Shown here: positions 44,281-52,681 of the stretch, one piece after another
How positions within the stretch are numbered: position 1 is the first letter of the stretch
How the letters are laid out: every line of letters starts with the position of its first letter
Assembly (NCBI RefSeq): GCF_001679325.1
Contig: NZ_LZMX01000001.1
DNA length: 64,000 nucleotides
Direction: 5' to 3' (one strand)
Origin: Haemophilus_D parainfluenzae_AD
GTDB taxonomy: Bacteria; Pseudomonadota; Gammaproteobacteria; Enterobacterales; Pasteurellaceae
Made by a program: the position numbers and the translations under genes
The notes under the pieces: generated by a model
The model's input: the letters and a program-made list of their open reading frames with translations, nothing else
Databases searched by the model: none
Told to the model about the DNA's origin: nothing

Positions 44281-45822
44281 CTATTTTTGTGAAAGGTTCA
44301 AGCGGCGTTTTAATAACGTCGTGAAGCCACGTAATAACACAAAAATCAATGACAACACATAAATAGGAAAATTACCTAATGCTGCATAAGGCGTTTTGCC
44401 TTCTGTTGGCACCATTTTATGGGTCAGTGTGGTTTCCTCAAATTGAGGCGCTTGTGCTTCAATCTTGCCTTTTGCATCAATAAACACTGAAATCCCTGTA
44501 TTCGTTGCACGAATTAATGGTTTTCCTAATTCAAGCGCGCGCATTCTAGCCATTTGTAAATGCTGCCAAGGGCCAATACTATCACCAAACCATGCATCAT
44601 TAGAAATTGTCAGCAAATAATCGGTTTCTTTTTTCAGATTTTCACGAAGTTGCTCACCAAAAATAATTTCATAACAAATAGCCGGTGCAAAAGCATGTTG
44701 CTTCGCCATAAATGACGGCTGTACCGCATCGCCACTTTGGAACGCAGACATTGGCAAATTAAATACAGAATTAAGTGGGCGCAACAAACTTTCTAATGGC
44801 ACATATTCACCAAATGGCACGAGATGATGTTTGCTATAACGATTTTTCGTCGTCAACTCATAAGGAAAATCAGGATTCCCTGCCGTTACAATGGAATTTA
44901 ATAATTTACCGCTTTGCTCATCACGATACACGGTGCCAATCATCACTTCCGTGTTTTTCTCTTTTGCGACTTTATCTAAGGCTTCAAAAAATGGCGTAAT
45001 CGCATTTTCAAGAGTAGGCAATGCCGACTCGGGCAAAATAATCAAATCAGACTTGCCTAAATGCGCCAAAATTTGTTTTTGATAGATGTCTACCGTGGCA
45101 TAAAGATATTCTGGATCCCATTTTAAATTTTGCTCAATATTACCTTGTGCAAGCGTGATCGTTAGCCCTTTACCTTCTTTGGGTTGAACAAAATTCACCT
45201 TACCGGCATAAGCACTTAATCCACCCACAACCAATAATAGCAACGCATTTACGCCGACTAAATTCCATTGTTTTTTCGATAGTGCAAAAATAAGGTTAAA
45301 AATGACCGCACTTGCCCAAACGGTAAAGAATGTCATCCCTGTGACACCAAAGATCGGCGCGATACCGTAAAACGGACTGTCGATTTGGGTATAACCAAAT
45401 TGTAACCAAGGAAAACCGGTAAACACCCAACCACGCAAGAATTCAGTCAATGTCCAAATCGCGGCAAAAATGACCGCACTTTGTACCTGAAAACACTGCA
45501 CTAAATAAGTGAAAAGCATAGGATAAAGTGCTAGGTAAGCCGAAAGTAAGCCTACCAAGAGATAACTCACGCCAAGGGAAGCGCCACCAAATTGATGAAT
45601 GCTGACATTTAACCAACTTACACCAAAACAGAAAAAGCCCATCGACCACAAAAAGGTGGCCAAAAGTGCGGTTGATTTTTTGGTATTTTTCGCCACAAAA
45701 AGCAATCCGCCCAACGATACATAGGCTAATCCCCAATAATCAAACGGCGAAAAGGCAAACACGCCAATCACACCAGAAATCAGAGCAATAAGATAAATCA
45801 CTAACTTATTCATTTTATCCAT
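44281..45822 (-). CDS. lnt: Apolipoprotein N-acyltransferase
   Basis: Lnt adds the third acyl chain to lipoproteins in the inner membrane. The 513-residue protein has about six to seven N-terminal membrane segments followed by a nitrilase-like domain. The catalytic Glu is in ILPESALPT, the Lys region is in the TTKNRYSKHHLVPFGEYVP stretch and the Cys is in AICYEIIFG. A last membrane helix (ALGNFPIYVLSLIFVLL) is near the C-terminus. An ATG at 45813, preceded by GGATAAA, is an alternative start. Three uptake signals lie inside the gene. It follows corC, a standard pairing. Confidence 0.96.
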   Translation of the reverse strand: MDKMNKLVIYLIALISGVIGVFAFSPFDYWGLAYVSLGGLLFVAKNTKKSTALLATFLWSMGFFCFGVSWLNVSIHQFGGASLGVSYLLVGLLSAYLALYPMLFTYLVQCFQVQSAVIFAAIWTLTEFLRGWVFTGFPWLQFGYTQIDSPFYGIAPIFGVTGMTFFTVWASAVIFNLIFALSKKQWNLVGVNALLLLVVGGLSAYAGKVNFVQPKEGKGLTITLAQGNIEQNLKWDPEYLYATVDIYQKQILAHLGKSDLIILPESALPTLENAITPFFEALDKVAKEKNTEVMIGTVYRDEQSGKLLNSIVTAGNPDFPYELTTKNRYSKHHLVPFGEYVPLESLLRPLNSVFNLPMSAFQSGDAVQPSFMAKQHAFAPAICYEIIFGEQLRENLKKETDYLLTISNDAWFGDSIGPWQHLQMARMRALELGKPLIRATNTGISVFIDAKGKIEAQAPQFEETTLTHKMVPTEGKTPYAALGNFPIYVLSLIFVLLRGFTTLLKRRLNLSQK

Positions 45823-45838
45823 ACTATAAAAAAATATT

Positions 45839-45861
45839 CCCCCTCTTCAGCAAAGAGGGGG
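45839..45861. repeat. CCCCCTCTT hairpin between corC and lnt
   Basis: A 9-bp perfect stem, CCCCCTCTT (45839-45847) with AAGAGGGGG (45853-45861), and a CAGCA loop. No T-tract follows, so it is unlikely to be a full terminator. It belongs with the hairpins at 35031 and 49127. Confidence 0.6.
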
Positions 45862-45886
45862 CTAAGAATACGGTCAACTGAGCAAC

Positions 45887-46783
45887 TTATTCAGCTTGCT
45901 CTTCCACGCCTTCCATATCCGATAAATGCTCATCCGGCACAGTTACACGCACCTGAATCAAACGGCGACTATCGGCAGAAGTTACTTTAAATTGAATATT
46001 TTCTAAGGTAATTTCTTCACCTCGCTTAGGCAAATACCCAAAAGCTTGCATAATCAAACCGCCAATGGTATCCACTTCTTCATCATCAAAATGCGTATTA
46101 AATTGTGTATTAAAATCATCAATATCTGTTAGTGCACGCACCGCATAAGTATGACGAGAAAGCTGACGAATATCGGCGACATCTTCCTCATCGAACTCGT
46201 CTTCAATATCACCCACAATTTGTTCGAGAATATCTTCGATGGTCACTAAACCTGATACCGCACCAAACTCATCTACCACAATTGCCATATGGAAACGCTC
46301 AGAGCGAAAATCTTTTAACATACGATCGACACGTTTACTTTCCGGCACAATCACAACTGGACGTAACAACTTGGAAAGTTCGAACTCTTCCGCATCTTCA
46401 CGTAAAAACTTAAGCAAATCTTTTGCGTGCAAAATACCTTCAATATTATCGCGGTCATCCGTATCGGCAATCACAGGAAAACGAGAGTGGGCAGATTCAA
46501 TAATGGTATTCAAGCAGGCATCGAGATCTTGATTCGATTCAATAAATACAATTTGAGAGCGTGGAATCATGATATCGCGTACACGAAGCTCGGCGATTTC
46601 CATTACCCCTTCAATCATCTCACGAGTATTTTGATCGATTAAATCGTTTTGTTCTGAATCGCGAATCACTTCCACGAGTTCTTCACGGTTTTTCAGCTCA
46701 CCTTGGAAAAAACGCCCAATAAGCGATTGAAAAAAAGATTTTTTAGTTGTTTCAGTTTGATTACTCGAATGTTCTTCGTTCAT
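45887..46783 (-). CDS. corC: CorC-family protein (two CBS domains)
   Basis: This 298-residue cytoplasmic protein has two CBS domains (about residues 70-190; VRDIMIPRSQIVFI and HMAIVVDEFGAVSGLVTIEDILEQIVGDIEDE in two parts). A CorC_HlyC transporter-associated domain ends it (about 210-285; DDEEVDTIGGLIMQAFGYLPKRGEEI in two parts). It lacks the membrane domain of the larger CorC/CNNM transporters. It is named for magnesium and cobalt efflux, though its true role next to lnt is debated. Length is as in E. coli YbeX (292). Confidence 0.92.
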   Translation of the reverse strand: MNEEHSSNQTETTKKSFFQSLIGRFFQGELKNREELVEVIRDSEQNDLIDQNTREMIEGVMEIAELRVRDIMIPRSQIVFIESNQDLDACLNTIIESAHSRFPVIADTDDRDNIEGILHAKDLLKFLREDAEEFELSKLLRPVVIVPESKRVDRMLKDFRSERFHMAIVVDEFGAVSGLVTIEDILEQIVGDIEDEFDEEDVADIRQLSRHTYAVRALTDIDDFNTQFNTHFDDEEVDTIGGLIMQAFGYLPKRGEEITLENIQFKVTSADSRRLIQVRVTVPDEHLSDMEGVEEQAE

Positions 46784-46874
46784 AAAATTAAATGTGTTAC
46801 TGTCGGATTGACTGCGTAAAAAGTAGCATATTTTGACAAAAATCGCAAAAAACTTAAGCTAAATGGCTGAAAAT

Positions 46875-46914
46875 AAAGTGCGGTTAAAAACATAAAAATT
46901 TTTAACCGCACTTT
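46875..46914 (-). terminator. Uptake-signal-paired terminator of galTKM
   Basis: A long inverted repeat (AAAGTGCGGTTAAAAA at 46875-46890, complement at 46899-46914) with a short A-rich loop, just after the galM stop. Both arms hold the 9-base uptake signal. Confidence 0.8.
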
Positions 46915-46928
46915 TATTAACTGATTAC

Positions 46929-47954
46929 CTATTTAAACCTAAACTCTGTCCATTGGTAATAGCGTTCACCTGTTTTTTGAATACCGCCATAATTTTGCCA
47001 TTCGGGATGGTTAGGGGTATCAGGCAGACATTGCGTTTCAAGGGCTATGCCGCTGAAATCTTGATAAGTGTCACCTTCACGAGTTGGAGTGCCTGCAAGA
47101 TAGTTTCCCGTATAAACCTGTAACGCGGCTTGGGATGTGAGCACTTCAAGGCTTAAATCTTCATTAGGGGAAGTCAATAATGCGCAAGGTTTTTGCCATG
47201 CTTTATTGACGATAAAGGAATGATCGTAACCTTTCGTTACCACTTGCTCGCCTTGTTGGAAATCTTGTGCGATTGGTTTTGCCACTCGAAAATCAAAGCT
47301 GGTATTCACCACATGCTTAAGTGGTGAATTTGGGATGCCTTCACCATCAACCGGTAAATAGAAATCCGCATTAAGGCGTAGTGTATGATTTCGCACATCA
47401 CTGCCCTGCTCGGCATTTTCTAAATTGAAATAAGCGTGGTTTGTTAAGTTCAGCGCGGTATCTTTATCGCTTTCTGCTTCGTATTCAATTTTTACACTAT
47501 TTTCATCGGTCAGCGTGTAAATCACATTAGCTTTAACATTACCTTCAAAACCTTGATCACCATCGGGAGACACAAGGGAAAAACGCACAAAATTCTGACC
47601 GCACTCTTCCACCTTCCAACGGCGTTTATCAAAGCCTTCTTTACCACCATGTAATTGATGTTTGCCTTGATTAGCGACCAGCTGGATTGTTCGCTCACCC
47701 AATTCAAATTGGGCGTTAGCAATACGGTTCGCATAGCGTCCTATGCTTGCGCCCAAATAAGCAGTTTGATGAGGATAATCCTCCACTTTGCAGCCGAGTA
47801 AAACTTCTCGCAACTCACTGTTCACAGGGACTTTACATGAAAGCCAAGTGGCTCCCCAATCCATAAATTGCACGGTCATGTCATTCGAATTAGTGAGTTG
47901 AACAAGTTGATAAGGCTGTCCATCTGGTGCATTGAACACCGTTTTTTCTAGCAT
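46929..47954 (-). CDS. galM: Aldose 1-epimerase (galactose mutarotase)
   Basis: GalM converts beta- to alpha-galactose, the form GalK uses. The start at 47954 (MLEKTVFNAPDG) gives 341 residues and has an ideal AAGGAG RBS seven bases upstream; it overlaps the galK stop by 7 bases. The catalytic His is in NLTNHAYFNL and the Glu in GIALETQCLPDTPNH. The QLHGGKEGFDKRRW and GASIGRYANRI segments complete the family signature. Confidence 0.96.
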   Translation of the reverse strand: MLEKTVFNAPDGQPYQLVQLTNSNDMTVQFMDWGATWLSCKVPVNSELREVLLGCKVEDYPHQTAYLGASIGRYANRIANAQFELGERTIQLVANQGKHQLHGGKEGFDKRRWKVEECGQNFVRFSLVSPDGDQGFEGNVKANVIYTLTDENSVKIEYEAESDKDTALNLTNHAYFNLENAEQGSDVRNHTLRLNADFYLPVDGEGIPNSPLKHVVNTSFDFRVAKPIAQDFQQGEQVVTKGYDHSFIVNKAWQKPCALLTSPNEDLSLEVLTSQAALQVYTGNYLAGTPTREGDTYQDFSGIALETQCLPDTPNHPEWQNYGGIQKTGERYYQWTEFRFK

Positions 47955-49102
47955 AGACTCACTCCTTGTGAGGCTGTGCAAACGTAGAAATCTTCTTTTA
48001 AACCCGTTTGTTTTTCATAATTATCGGCAATAATTTTACGCACTTCTTCAACTTTATCATGAGGTGCAAGAGCTACAATACAGCCACCAAAACCACCACC
48101 TGTCATTCTCGCGCCACCAGTTTTACCGATCACTAATTGAGCAAGTTCAACAAGATAATCAATTTGCGGCACGGTAATCTCGAAATCATCACGCATGGAT
48201 TCGTGAGATTGTCTCATTAATTCGCCCAATTTTGTTAAATCGTTATGTTTTAATGCTTCAACGGCATCAAGTACGCGTTGGTTTTCAGTTACCACATGGC
48301 GTGCTCGTTTTGCTACTAAAGGATTAAGTGCAGTCAATTCTGCTTCTCTTTTTTGGAATTCTTCTACTGACACATCACGTAAGGCTTTTACGCCAAAAAA
48401 TTCTGCGGCTTTTTCACATTGCCAACGGCGTGTGTTGTATTCGCCCGTCACCAAATCATGCGGTACATTTGAGTTCACAATAATGACGGCAACATCTTTC
48501 GGCACTGGTGTTGGTTGTGTTTCTAAGCTACGGCAATCAATCATTAAGAGATGATCTTTTTGCCCTAAAGCGGAAATTAATTGATCCATGTTCCCGCAAT
48601 TTGCGCCTACAAATTTGTTTTCAGCTTTTTGACCAATTAAAGCAATTTCTGTATGCGTTAAAGGTAAATCACTGAGTTGTTGGCAGAATTTCCCTGTAGC
48701 TACTTCAAGAGCGGCAGAAGAGCTTAAACCAGAAGAATGGGGTACATTGCCTGAGATGACTAAATCCGCACCTTGTTTAAATTGCGAGCAACGCTCTTGA
48801 ATAAATTTTACGACACCACGCACATAATTCGCCCATTTTTGCTCACTTTGAGGGAAATCTTCATCAAGAGAAAAGGTATCCTCAAGATCAAGATCTGCAG
48901 CATAAACATTCCAAATATGATCAGCACGTTTTGATCCCGCAATAGCTGTACCATAATTGATCGCACAAGGCATTACAAAGCCATCATTGTAATCGGTATG
49001 TTCGCCGATAATGTTCACGCGACCTGGCGCATATACGGTCAGTTCTGGTTGCTTGTTGTATTTTTGAGTAAAAATGTGTTGGGATTTTTGGACTGGAGTC
49101 AT
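47948..49102 (-). CDS. galK: Galactokinase
   Basis: GalK phosphorylates galactose at C1. The 384-residue GHMP kinase shows APGRVNIIGEHTDYNDGFVMP in two parts (the galactokinase signature), the ATP loop SGLSSSAALEVATG and the C-terminal MTGGGFGGCIVALA. Length matches E. coli (382). It is the middle gene of galT-galK-galM, after a 54-base gap holding a small hairpin. Confidence 0.97.
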   Translation of the reverse strand: MTPVQKSQHIFTQKYNKQPELTVYAPGRVNIIGEHTDYNDGFVMPCAINYGTAIAGSKRADHIWNVYAADLDLEDTFSLDEDFPQSEQKWANYVRGVVKFIQERCSQFKQGADLVISGNVPHSSGLSSSAALEVATGKFCQQLSDLPLTHTEIALIGQKAENKFVGANCGNMDQLISALGQKDHLLMIDCRSLETQPTPVPKDVAVIIVNSNVPHDLVTGEYNTRRWQCEKAAEFFGVKALRDVSVEEFQKREAELTALNPLVAKRARHVVTENQRVLDAVEALKHNDLTKLGELMRQSHESMRDDFEITVPQIDYLVELAQLVIGKTGGARMTGGGFGGCIVALAPHDKVEEVRKIIADNYEKQTGLKEDFYVCTASQGVSLC

Positions 49103-49126
49103 ATTATTTTCCTTTATCTTTCACAC

Positions 49127-49147
49127 TCCCTCTTAACTCAAGAGGGA
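49127..49147. repeat. TCCCTCTT hairpin between galT and galK
   Basis: An 8-bp perfect stem, TCCCTCTT (49127-49134) with AAGAGGGA (49140-49147), and an AACTC loop, in the galT-galK gap. No T-tract follows. Third member of the CCCTCTT family seen in this window. Confidence 0.6.
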
Positions 49148-49156
49148 AAGGGTTTC

Positions 49157-50203
49157 TTAACGTTCTTTATAATGTACTTCGCTTAACGCACGTAATCTTT
49201 CTGCTGCTTGTTCAGCGGTGAGGTCTCGCTGGCTTTCACCTAGCATTTCATAGCCCACCATAAATTTGCGAACCGTAGCAGAACGCAACAACGGTGGATA
49301 AAAATGCGCATGAAGCTGCCAATGTTCGTTATCTTCACCATTAAATGGTGCAGCATGGAAGCCCATCGAATAAGGGAAAGACGTTTCAAATAAGTTATCG
49401 TATTTCGTTGCCAATTTTTTCAATATCACGGCAAGATCTTTAGCTTGAGCCTCCGTTAATTCTGTTAAGCGTTTGACATGCACTTTAGGCAACAACAAGG
49501 TCTCAAATGGCCATACCGCCCAATAAGGCACCACGGCAACCCAATGCTCGGTTTCCACTACAATACGTTCTTTTTTCTCTAATTCTTTTTGAACGTAATC
49601 CACTAAAAGCACCGAACCGTGTTTTTCATAATAATTTCGTTGAGCAACATCTTCACGCGCGACTTCATTTGGTAAAAAGCTATTTGCCCAGATTTGTCCA
49701 TGCGGATGGGGATTGGAGCATCCCATTGCAGCGCCTTTGTTTTCGAAAATCTGTACCCACTGATATTTTTGCCCCAGTTCACGCAATTGCTCTTGCCACA
49801 CTTTAATCACTTCTTCAATTTCAAGTGCGGTCAATAATGGCAAGGTTTTGCTGTGATCTGGTGAAAAACAAATAACACGACTTTCACCACGAGCTTGGCT
49901 CATTTGGAAAAGAGGATCGACTGATTGCTCTGGCGCGGGTGTATTTTCTAATAAAGCCGAGAAATCATTTTTGAATACATAAGGTTTATGGTAATCCGGA
50001 TTAGGTTCACCAGTGATACGTTTATTACGCGGGCAAAGATAACAATTTGGATCGTGGCTTGGCTTTTGTTCCTCACTCACTTTTTCTTGTTGCCCCTGCC
50101 ATGGACGTTTAGCACGATGTGGTGAGACTAAAACCCATTGGTCAATTAACGGATTATAACGACGATGCGGATGATCTGTCGGTTCAAATACGGTTTCGCT
50201 CAT
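49157..50203 (-). CDS. galT: Galactose-1-phosphate uridylyltransferase
   Basis: GalT exchanges UMP between UDP-glucose and galactose-1-phosphate (Leloir pathway). The 348-residue length equals the E. coli enzyme. The active-site HPH is in GCSNPHPHGQIW. The zinc-binding cysteines are in CYLCPRN with a later His, and the N-terminal HPHRRYNPLIDQWVLVSPHR is typical. galE is not in the window. An RBS (GGAG) precedes the ATG. A GalR operator and a CRP box lie in the spacer upstream. Confidence 0.97.
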   Translation of the reverse strand: MSETVFEPTDHPHRRYNPLIDQWVLVSPHRAKRPWQGQQEKVSEEQKPSHDPNCYLCPRNKRITGEPNPDYHKPYVFKNDFSALLENTPAPEQSVDPLFQMSQARGESRVICFSPDHSKTLPLLTALEIEEVIKVWQEQLRELGQKYQWVQIFENKGAAMGCSNPHPHGQIWANSFLPNEVAREDVAQRNYYEKHGSVLLVDYVQKELEKKERIVVETEHWVAVVPYWAVWPFETLLLPKVHVKRLTELTEAQAKDLAVILKKLATKYDNLFETSFPYSMGFHAAPFNGEDNEHWQLHAHFYPPLLRSATVRKFMVGYEMLGESQRDLTAEQAAERLRALSEVHYKER

Positions 50204-50218
50204 ATTTTTGCTCCAAAA

Positions 50219-50232
50219 TGTAAACGATTACA
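50219..50232. promoter_or_regulatory. GalR-type operator upstream of galT
   Basis: TGTAAACGATTACA fits the GalR/GalS consensus core TGTAANCGNTTACA at every fixed position. It lies 16 bases from the galT start, overlapping the likely promoter/leader, as expected for a repressor site. Confidence 0.8.
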
Positions 50233-50272
50233 AAAAATTTTCTCATAAGATAACAAATTAAAAAAAATAAAC

Positions 50273-50288
50273 CGTGATCATTATCACA
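50273..50288. promoter_or_regulatory. CRP box between galT and galR
   Basis: CGTGATCATTATCACA differs from the ideal TGTGA-N6-TCACA at one base. It is placed between the divergent galT and galR genes, so it could serve both. Confidence 0.7.
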
Positions 50289-50348
50289 AAATTAGGAAAT
50301 AAGCCTCTCATCCAATCAGTTTTTTGTGACGAATGTAGCATTTTTGAA

Positions 50349-50362
50349 AGTAACCGCTTTCA
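50349..50362. promoter_or_regulatory. GalR-type operator upstream of galR
   Basis: AGTAACCGCTTTCA keeps the GTAANCGNTTNCA pattern of gal operators and lies about 57 bases before the galR start. It suggests that GalR controls its own gene. Confidence 0.55.
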
Positions 50363-50418
50363 ATTTTATTCAAATTTACTATGATAATTACCATGAAAAA
50401 ATGAATGAGAGCCCTGTT

Positions 50419-51426
50419 ATGCCTACAATTCGAGATGTTGCTGAATTAGCTTGCGTGTCGGTTGCCACTGTTTCCCGGGTGATTAATCACTCTCCTTCCG
50501 TAAGTGAAAAAACCCGTTATTCAGTACAACGCGCGATGGAAGTCTTAAATTATCAACCCAATGCAAACGCACAAGCTCTAGCAGTACAAAATACTGATAC
50601 CATTGGCGTGGTGGTTACTGATGTAACAGATCCGTTTTTTGCTATCTTGGTCAAATCAGTCGATAAAGTTGCTGAAGAGCATCAAAAAACGATTTTGATC
50701 GGTATTGGCTATCACCATGCTGAAAAAGAGCGTGAAGCGATTGATACCTTGCTACGCAAGCGTTGTAGCTGTTTGGTTGTTCATTCCAAAGCCCTTTCAG
50801 ACGAAGAATTACGTCATTATCTCGAAAATGTACCAGGTATGGTTGTGATTAACCGTGTAATTGCAGGTTATGAAAATCGTTGTGTCAGCCTCGATAATCG
50901 CCAAGGTACCTATCTTGCTACTGAAATGCTGATTCGTTATGGCCATAAGCACATCGCCTACATTGGATCTAATCACGGTATTTTAGATGAAACCGAGCGT
51001 AAAGAAGGTTATTTAGAGGCCTTAGAAGCACATAACTTCCCCATTGTAGAACAAGCCATTGTGCATAATTCACCGGATTTTGAAGGCGGTGAAAAAGCCA
51101 TGATTGATCTATTAAGCTACAACTCGAATTTAACTGCAGTGGTAGCCTATAACGATACCATGGCAGCGGGTGCAATTTCCGTTTTAAATGAAAACAATAT
51201 CAAAGTGCCGAAACAGTTTTCCATTGTGGGTTTTGATGATATGCCGATTGCTCGATATTTAATTCCAAAGCTCACAACTATTCGTTATCCAATTGATTTA
51301 ATGGCGAATTATGCTGCAAAACTGGCATTAAGTTTAGTTGATTCATCTATTATCACACCAACTGTTGTGCAATTTAATCCAACATTAGTAAGACGTTTTT
51401 CCGTAGAAAACACTATGAAACCGTGA
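50419..51426 (+). CDS. galR: Galactose operon repressor, LacI family
   Basis: A LacI-type repressor, expected to respond to galactose. The start at 50419 (MPTIRDVAELACVSVATVS) places the helix-turn-helix at the very N-terminus and gives 335 residues; longer frames add an untypical extension. The hinge (YQPNANAQALAV) and the sugar-binding periplasmic-type domain (TIGVVVTDVTDPFFAILV, IVGFDDMPIARYLIPKLTTIRYP in two parts) are intact. It lies between galTKM and mglBAC, both of which carry matching operators. Confidence 0.93.
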   Translation: MPTIRDVAELACVSVATVSRVINHSPSVSEKTRYSVQRAMEVLNYQPNANAQALAVQNTDTIGVVVTDVTDPFFAILVKSVDKVAEEHQKTILIGIGYHHAEKEREAIDTLLRKRCSCLVVHSKALSDEELRHYLENVPGMVVINRVIAGYENRCVSLDNRQGTYLATEMLIRYGHKHIAYIGSNHGILDETERKEGYLEALEAHNFPIVEQAIVHNSPDFEGGEKAMIDLLSYNSNLTAVVAYNDTMAAGAISVLNENNIKVPKQFSIVGFDDMPIARYLIPKLTTIRYPIDLMANYAAKLALSLVDSSIITPTVVQFNPTLVRRFSVENTMKP

Positions 51427-51437
51427 TGGAGATCACA
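51422..51437. promoter_or_regulatory. CRP-like box at the 3' end of galR
   Basis: CGTGATGGAGATCACA is a one-mismatch CRP box. It overlaps the galR stop codon and lies 50 bases before the perfect CRP box of mglB, giving a tandem pair. Confidence 0.55.
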
Positions 51438-51453
51438 AATTTAAACATTATTA

Positions 51454-51467
51454 TGTAATCGTTTTCA
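51454..51467. promoter_or_regulatory. GalR-type operator upstream of mglB
   Basis: TGTAATCGTTTTCA matches TGTAANCGNTTNCA. It sits 4 bases before a perfect CRP box, so repressor and activator would compete or act together at the mgl promoter. Confidence 0.7.
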
Positions 51468-51471
51468 TTTA

Positions 51472-51487
51472 TGTGAGTTTGATCACA
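51472..51487. promoter_or_regulatory. Perfect CRP box of the mgl operon
   Basis: TGTGAGTTTGATCACA has both half sites (TGTGA-N6-TCACA) intact. It lies about 120 bases upstream of mglB, a placement that suits cAMP-CRP activation of sugar uptake. Confidence 0.85.
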
Positions 51488-51605
51488 GATTAACGATTTT
51501 GATTTCGTTATGATGGGTTCAGTTGCAATAGATTTACGCAACATTCCTCTATTTGGTATATAAAAAATCAACAATAAAATCACTTTCTCTGATAGGAGCG
51601 TTTTT

Positions 51606-52601
51606 ATGAAAAAAACAGCAGTATTAAGTGCGGTCGCTTTAGCAATCGGTTTAGGTTCAGCAACTTCAGGTTTTGCAGCCGATAACCGTATTGGTGTTAC
51701 CATTTATAAATATGATGACAACTTCATGTCATTAATGCGTAAAGAAATCGATAAAGAAGCGAAAGCTCTTGGCGGTATTGAGTTATTAATGAATGACTCT
51801 CAAAATGCACAATCTATTCAAAACGACCAAGTAGATGGTTTGCTTTCTAAAGGTGTAAAAGCCCTAGCCATTAACTTAGTAGACCCAGCAGCAGCTTCAA
51901 CTGTTATTAAGAAAGCTAAACAAGATGACATTCCTGTTGTTTTCTTCAATAAAGACCCAGGTGCAAAAGCAATTGGTAGCTACGATCACGCTTACTATGT
52001 TGGTACCGATCCGAAAGAATCAGGTTTAATCCAAGGTGATTTAATTGCAAAACAATGGAAAGCTATGCCAGCCTTAGACTTAAACAAAGACGGTAAAATC
52101 CAATATGTATTATTAAAAGGTGAACCTGGCCATCCAGATGCGGAAGCACGTACTAAATATGTAATTGAACAATTAAATGCTAAAGGTATTCCAACCGAAC
52201 AATTATTTATTGATACCGGTATGTGGGATGCAGCAATGGCTAAAGATAAAGTGGATGCATGGTTATCTAGCTCTAAAGCTAACGAAATTGAAATGATCAT
52301 TTCAAACAATGACGGTATGGCGTTAGGTGCGTTAGAAGCAACCAAAGCACACGGTAAAAAATTACCAATCTTTGGTGTGGATGCATTACCAGAAGTACTT
52401 CAATTAATTAAGAAAGGCGAAATTGCTGGTACCGTGTTAAACGATGGTGTTAACCAAGGTAAAGCTGTTGTTCAACTTTCTGCAAACCTTGCTAACGGTA
52501 AAGCAGCAACAGAAGGTACAAAATGGAAATTAGAAAACCGTGTTGTACGTATCCCTTATGTTGGTGTGGATAAAGATAACCTAAGTGAATTCTTAAAATA
52601 A
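51606..52601 (+). CDS. mglB: Galactose/methyl-galactoside-binding protein
   Basis: MglB is the periplasmic receptor for galactose and glucose, feeding MglAC. The 331-residue length matches the family. The signal peptide (MKKTAVLSAVALAIGLGSA start) is cut after SGFA. The sugar-binding domain begins RIGVTIYKYDDNFMS, and the FGVDALPEVLQLIKKGEIAG region is typical. An EF-like calcium loop (DLNKDGKIQYV) is kept. An uptake signal (AAGTGCGGT) is written into the signal-peptide codons. A strong hairpin with a T-tract follows. Confidence 0.97.
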   Translation: MKKTAVLSAVALAIGLGSATSGFAADNRIGVTIYKYDDNFMSLMRKEIDKEAKALGGIELLMNDSQNAQSIQNDQVDGLLSKGVKALAINLVDPAAASTVIKKAKQDDIPVVFFNKDPGAKAIGSYDHAYYVGTDPKESGLIQGDLIAKQWKAMPALDLNKDGKIQYVLLKGEPGHPDAEARTKYVIEQLNAKGIPTEQLFIDTGMWDAAMAKDKVDAWLSSSKANEIEMIISNNDGMALGALEATKAHGKKLPIFGVDALPEVLQLIKKGEIAGTVLNDGVNQGKAVVQLSANLANGKAATEGTKWKLENRVVRIPYVGVDKDNLSEFLK

Positions 52602-52628
52602 GAAAATCTATTGCTTTTCTTTAATTTT

Positions 52629-52668
52629 AGGGGGGAAAGGAAACCCAAATTCCCTTTCCCCCCTTTTT
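52629..52668 (+). terminator. Intercistronic terminator-like hairpin mglB / mglA
   Basis: An 11-bp stem (GGGGGGAAAGG at 52630-52640 with CCTTTCCCCCC at 52653-52663) is followed by TTTTT. It meets the description of a Rho-independent terminator inside the operon and should make mglB mRNA more abundant than mglAC. Confidence 0.8.
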
Positions 52669-52681
52669 GATGAGGTTGGAT

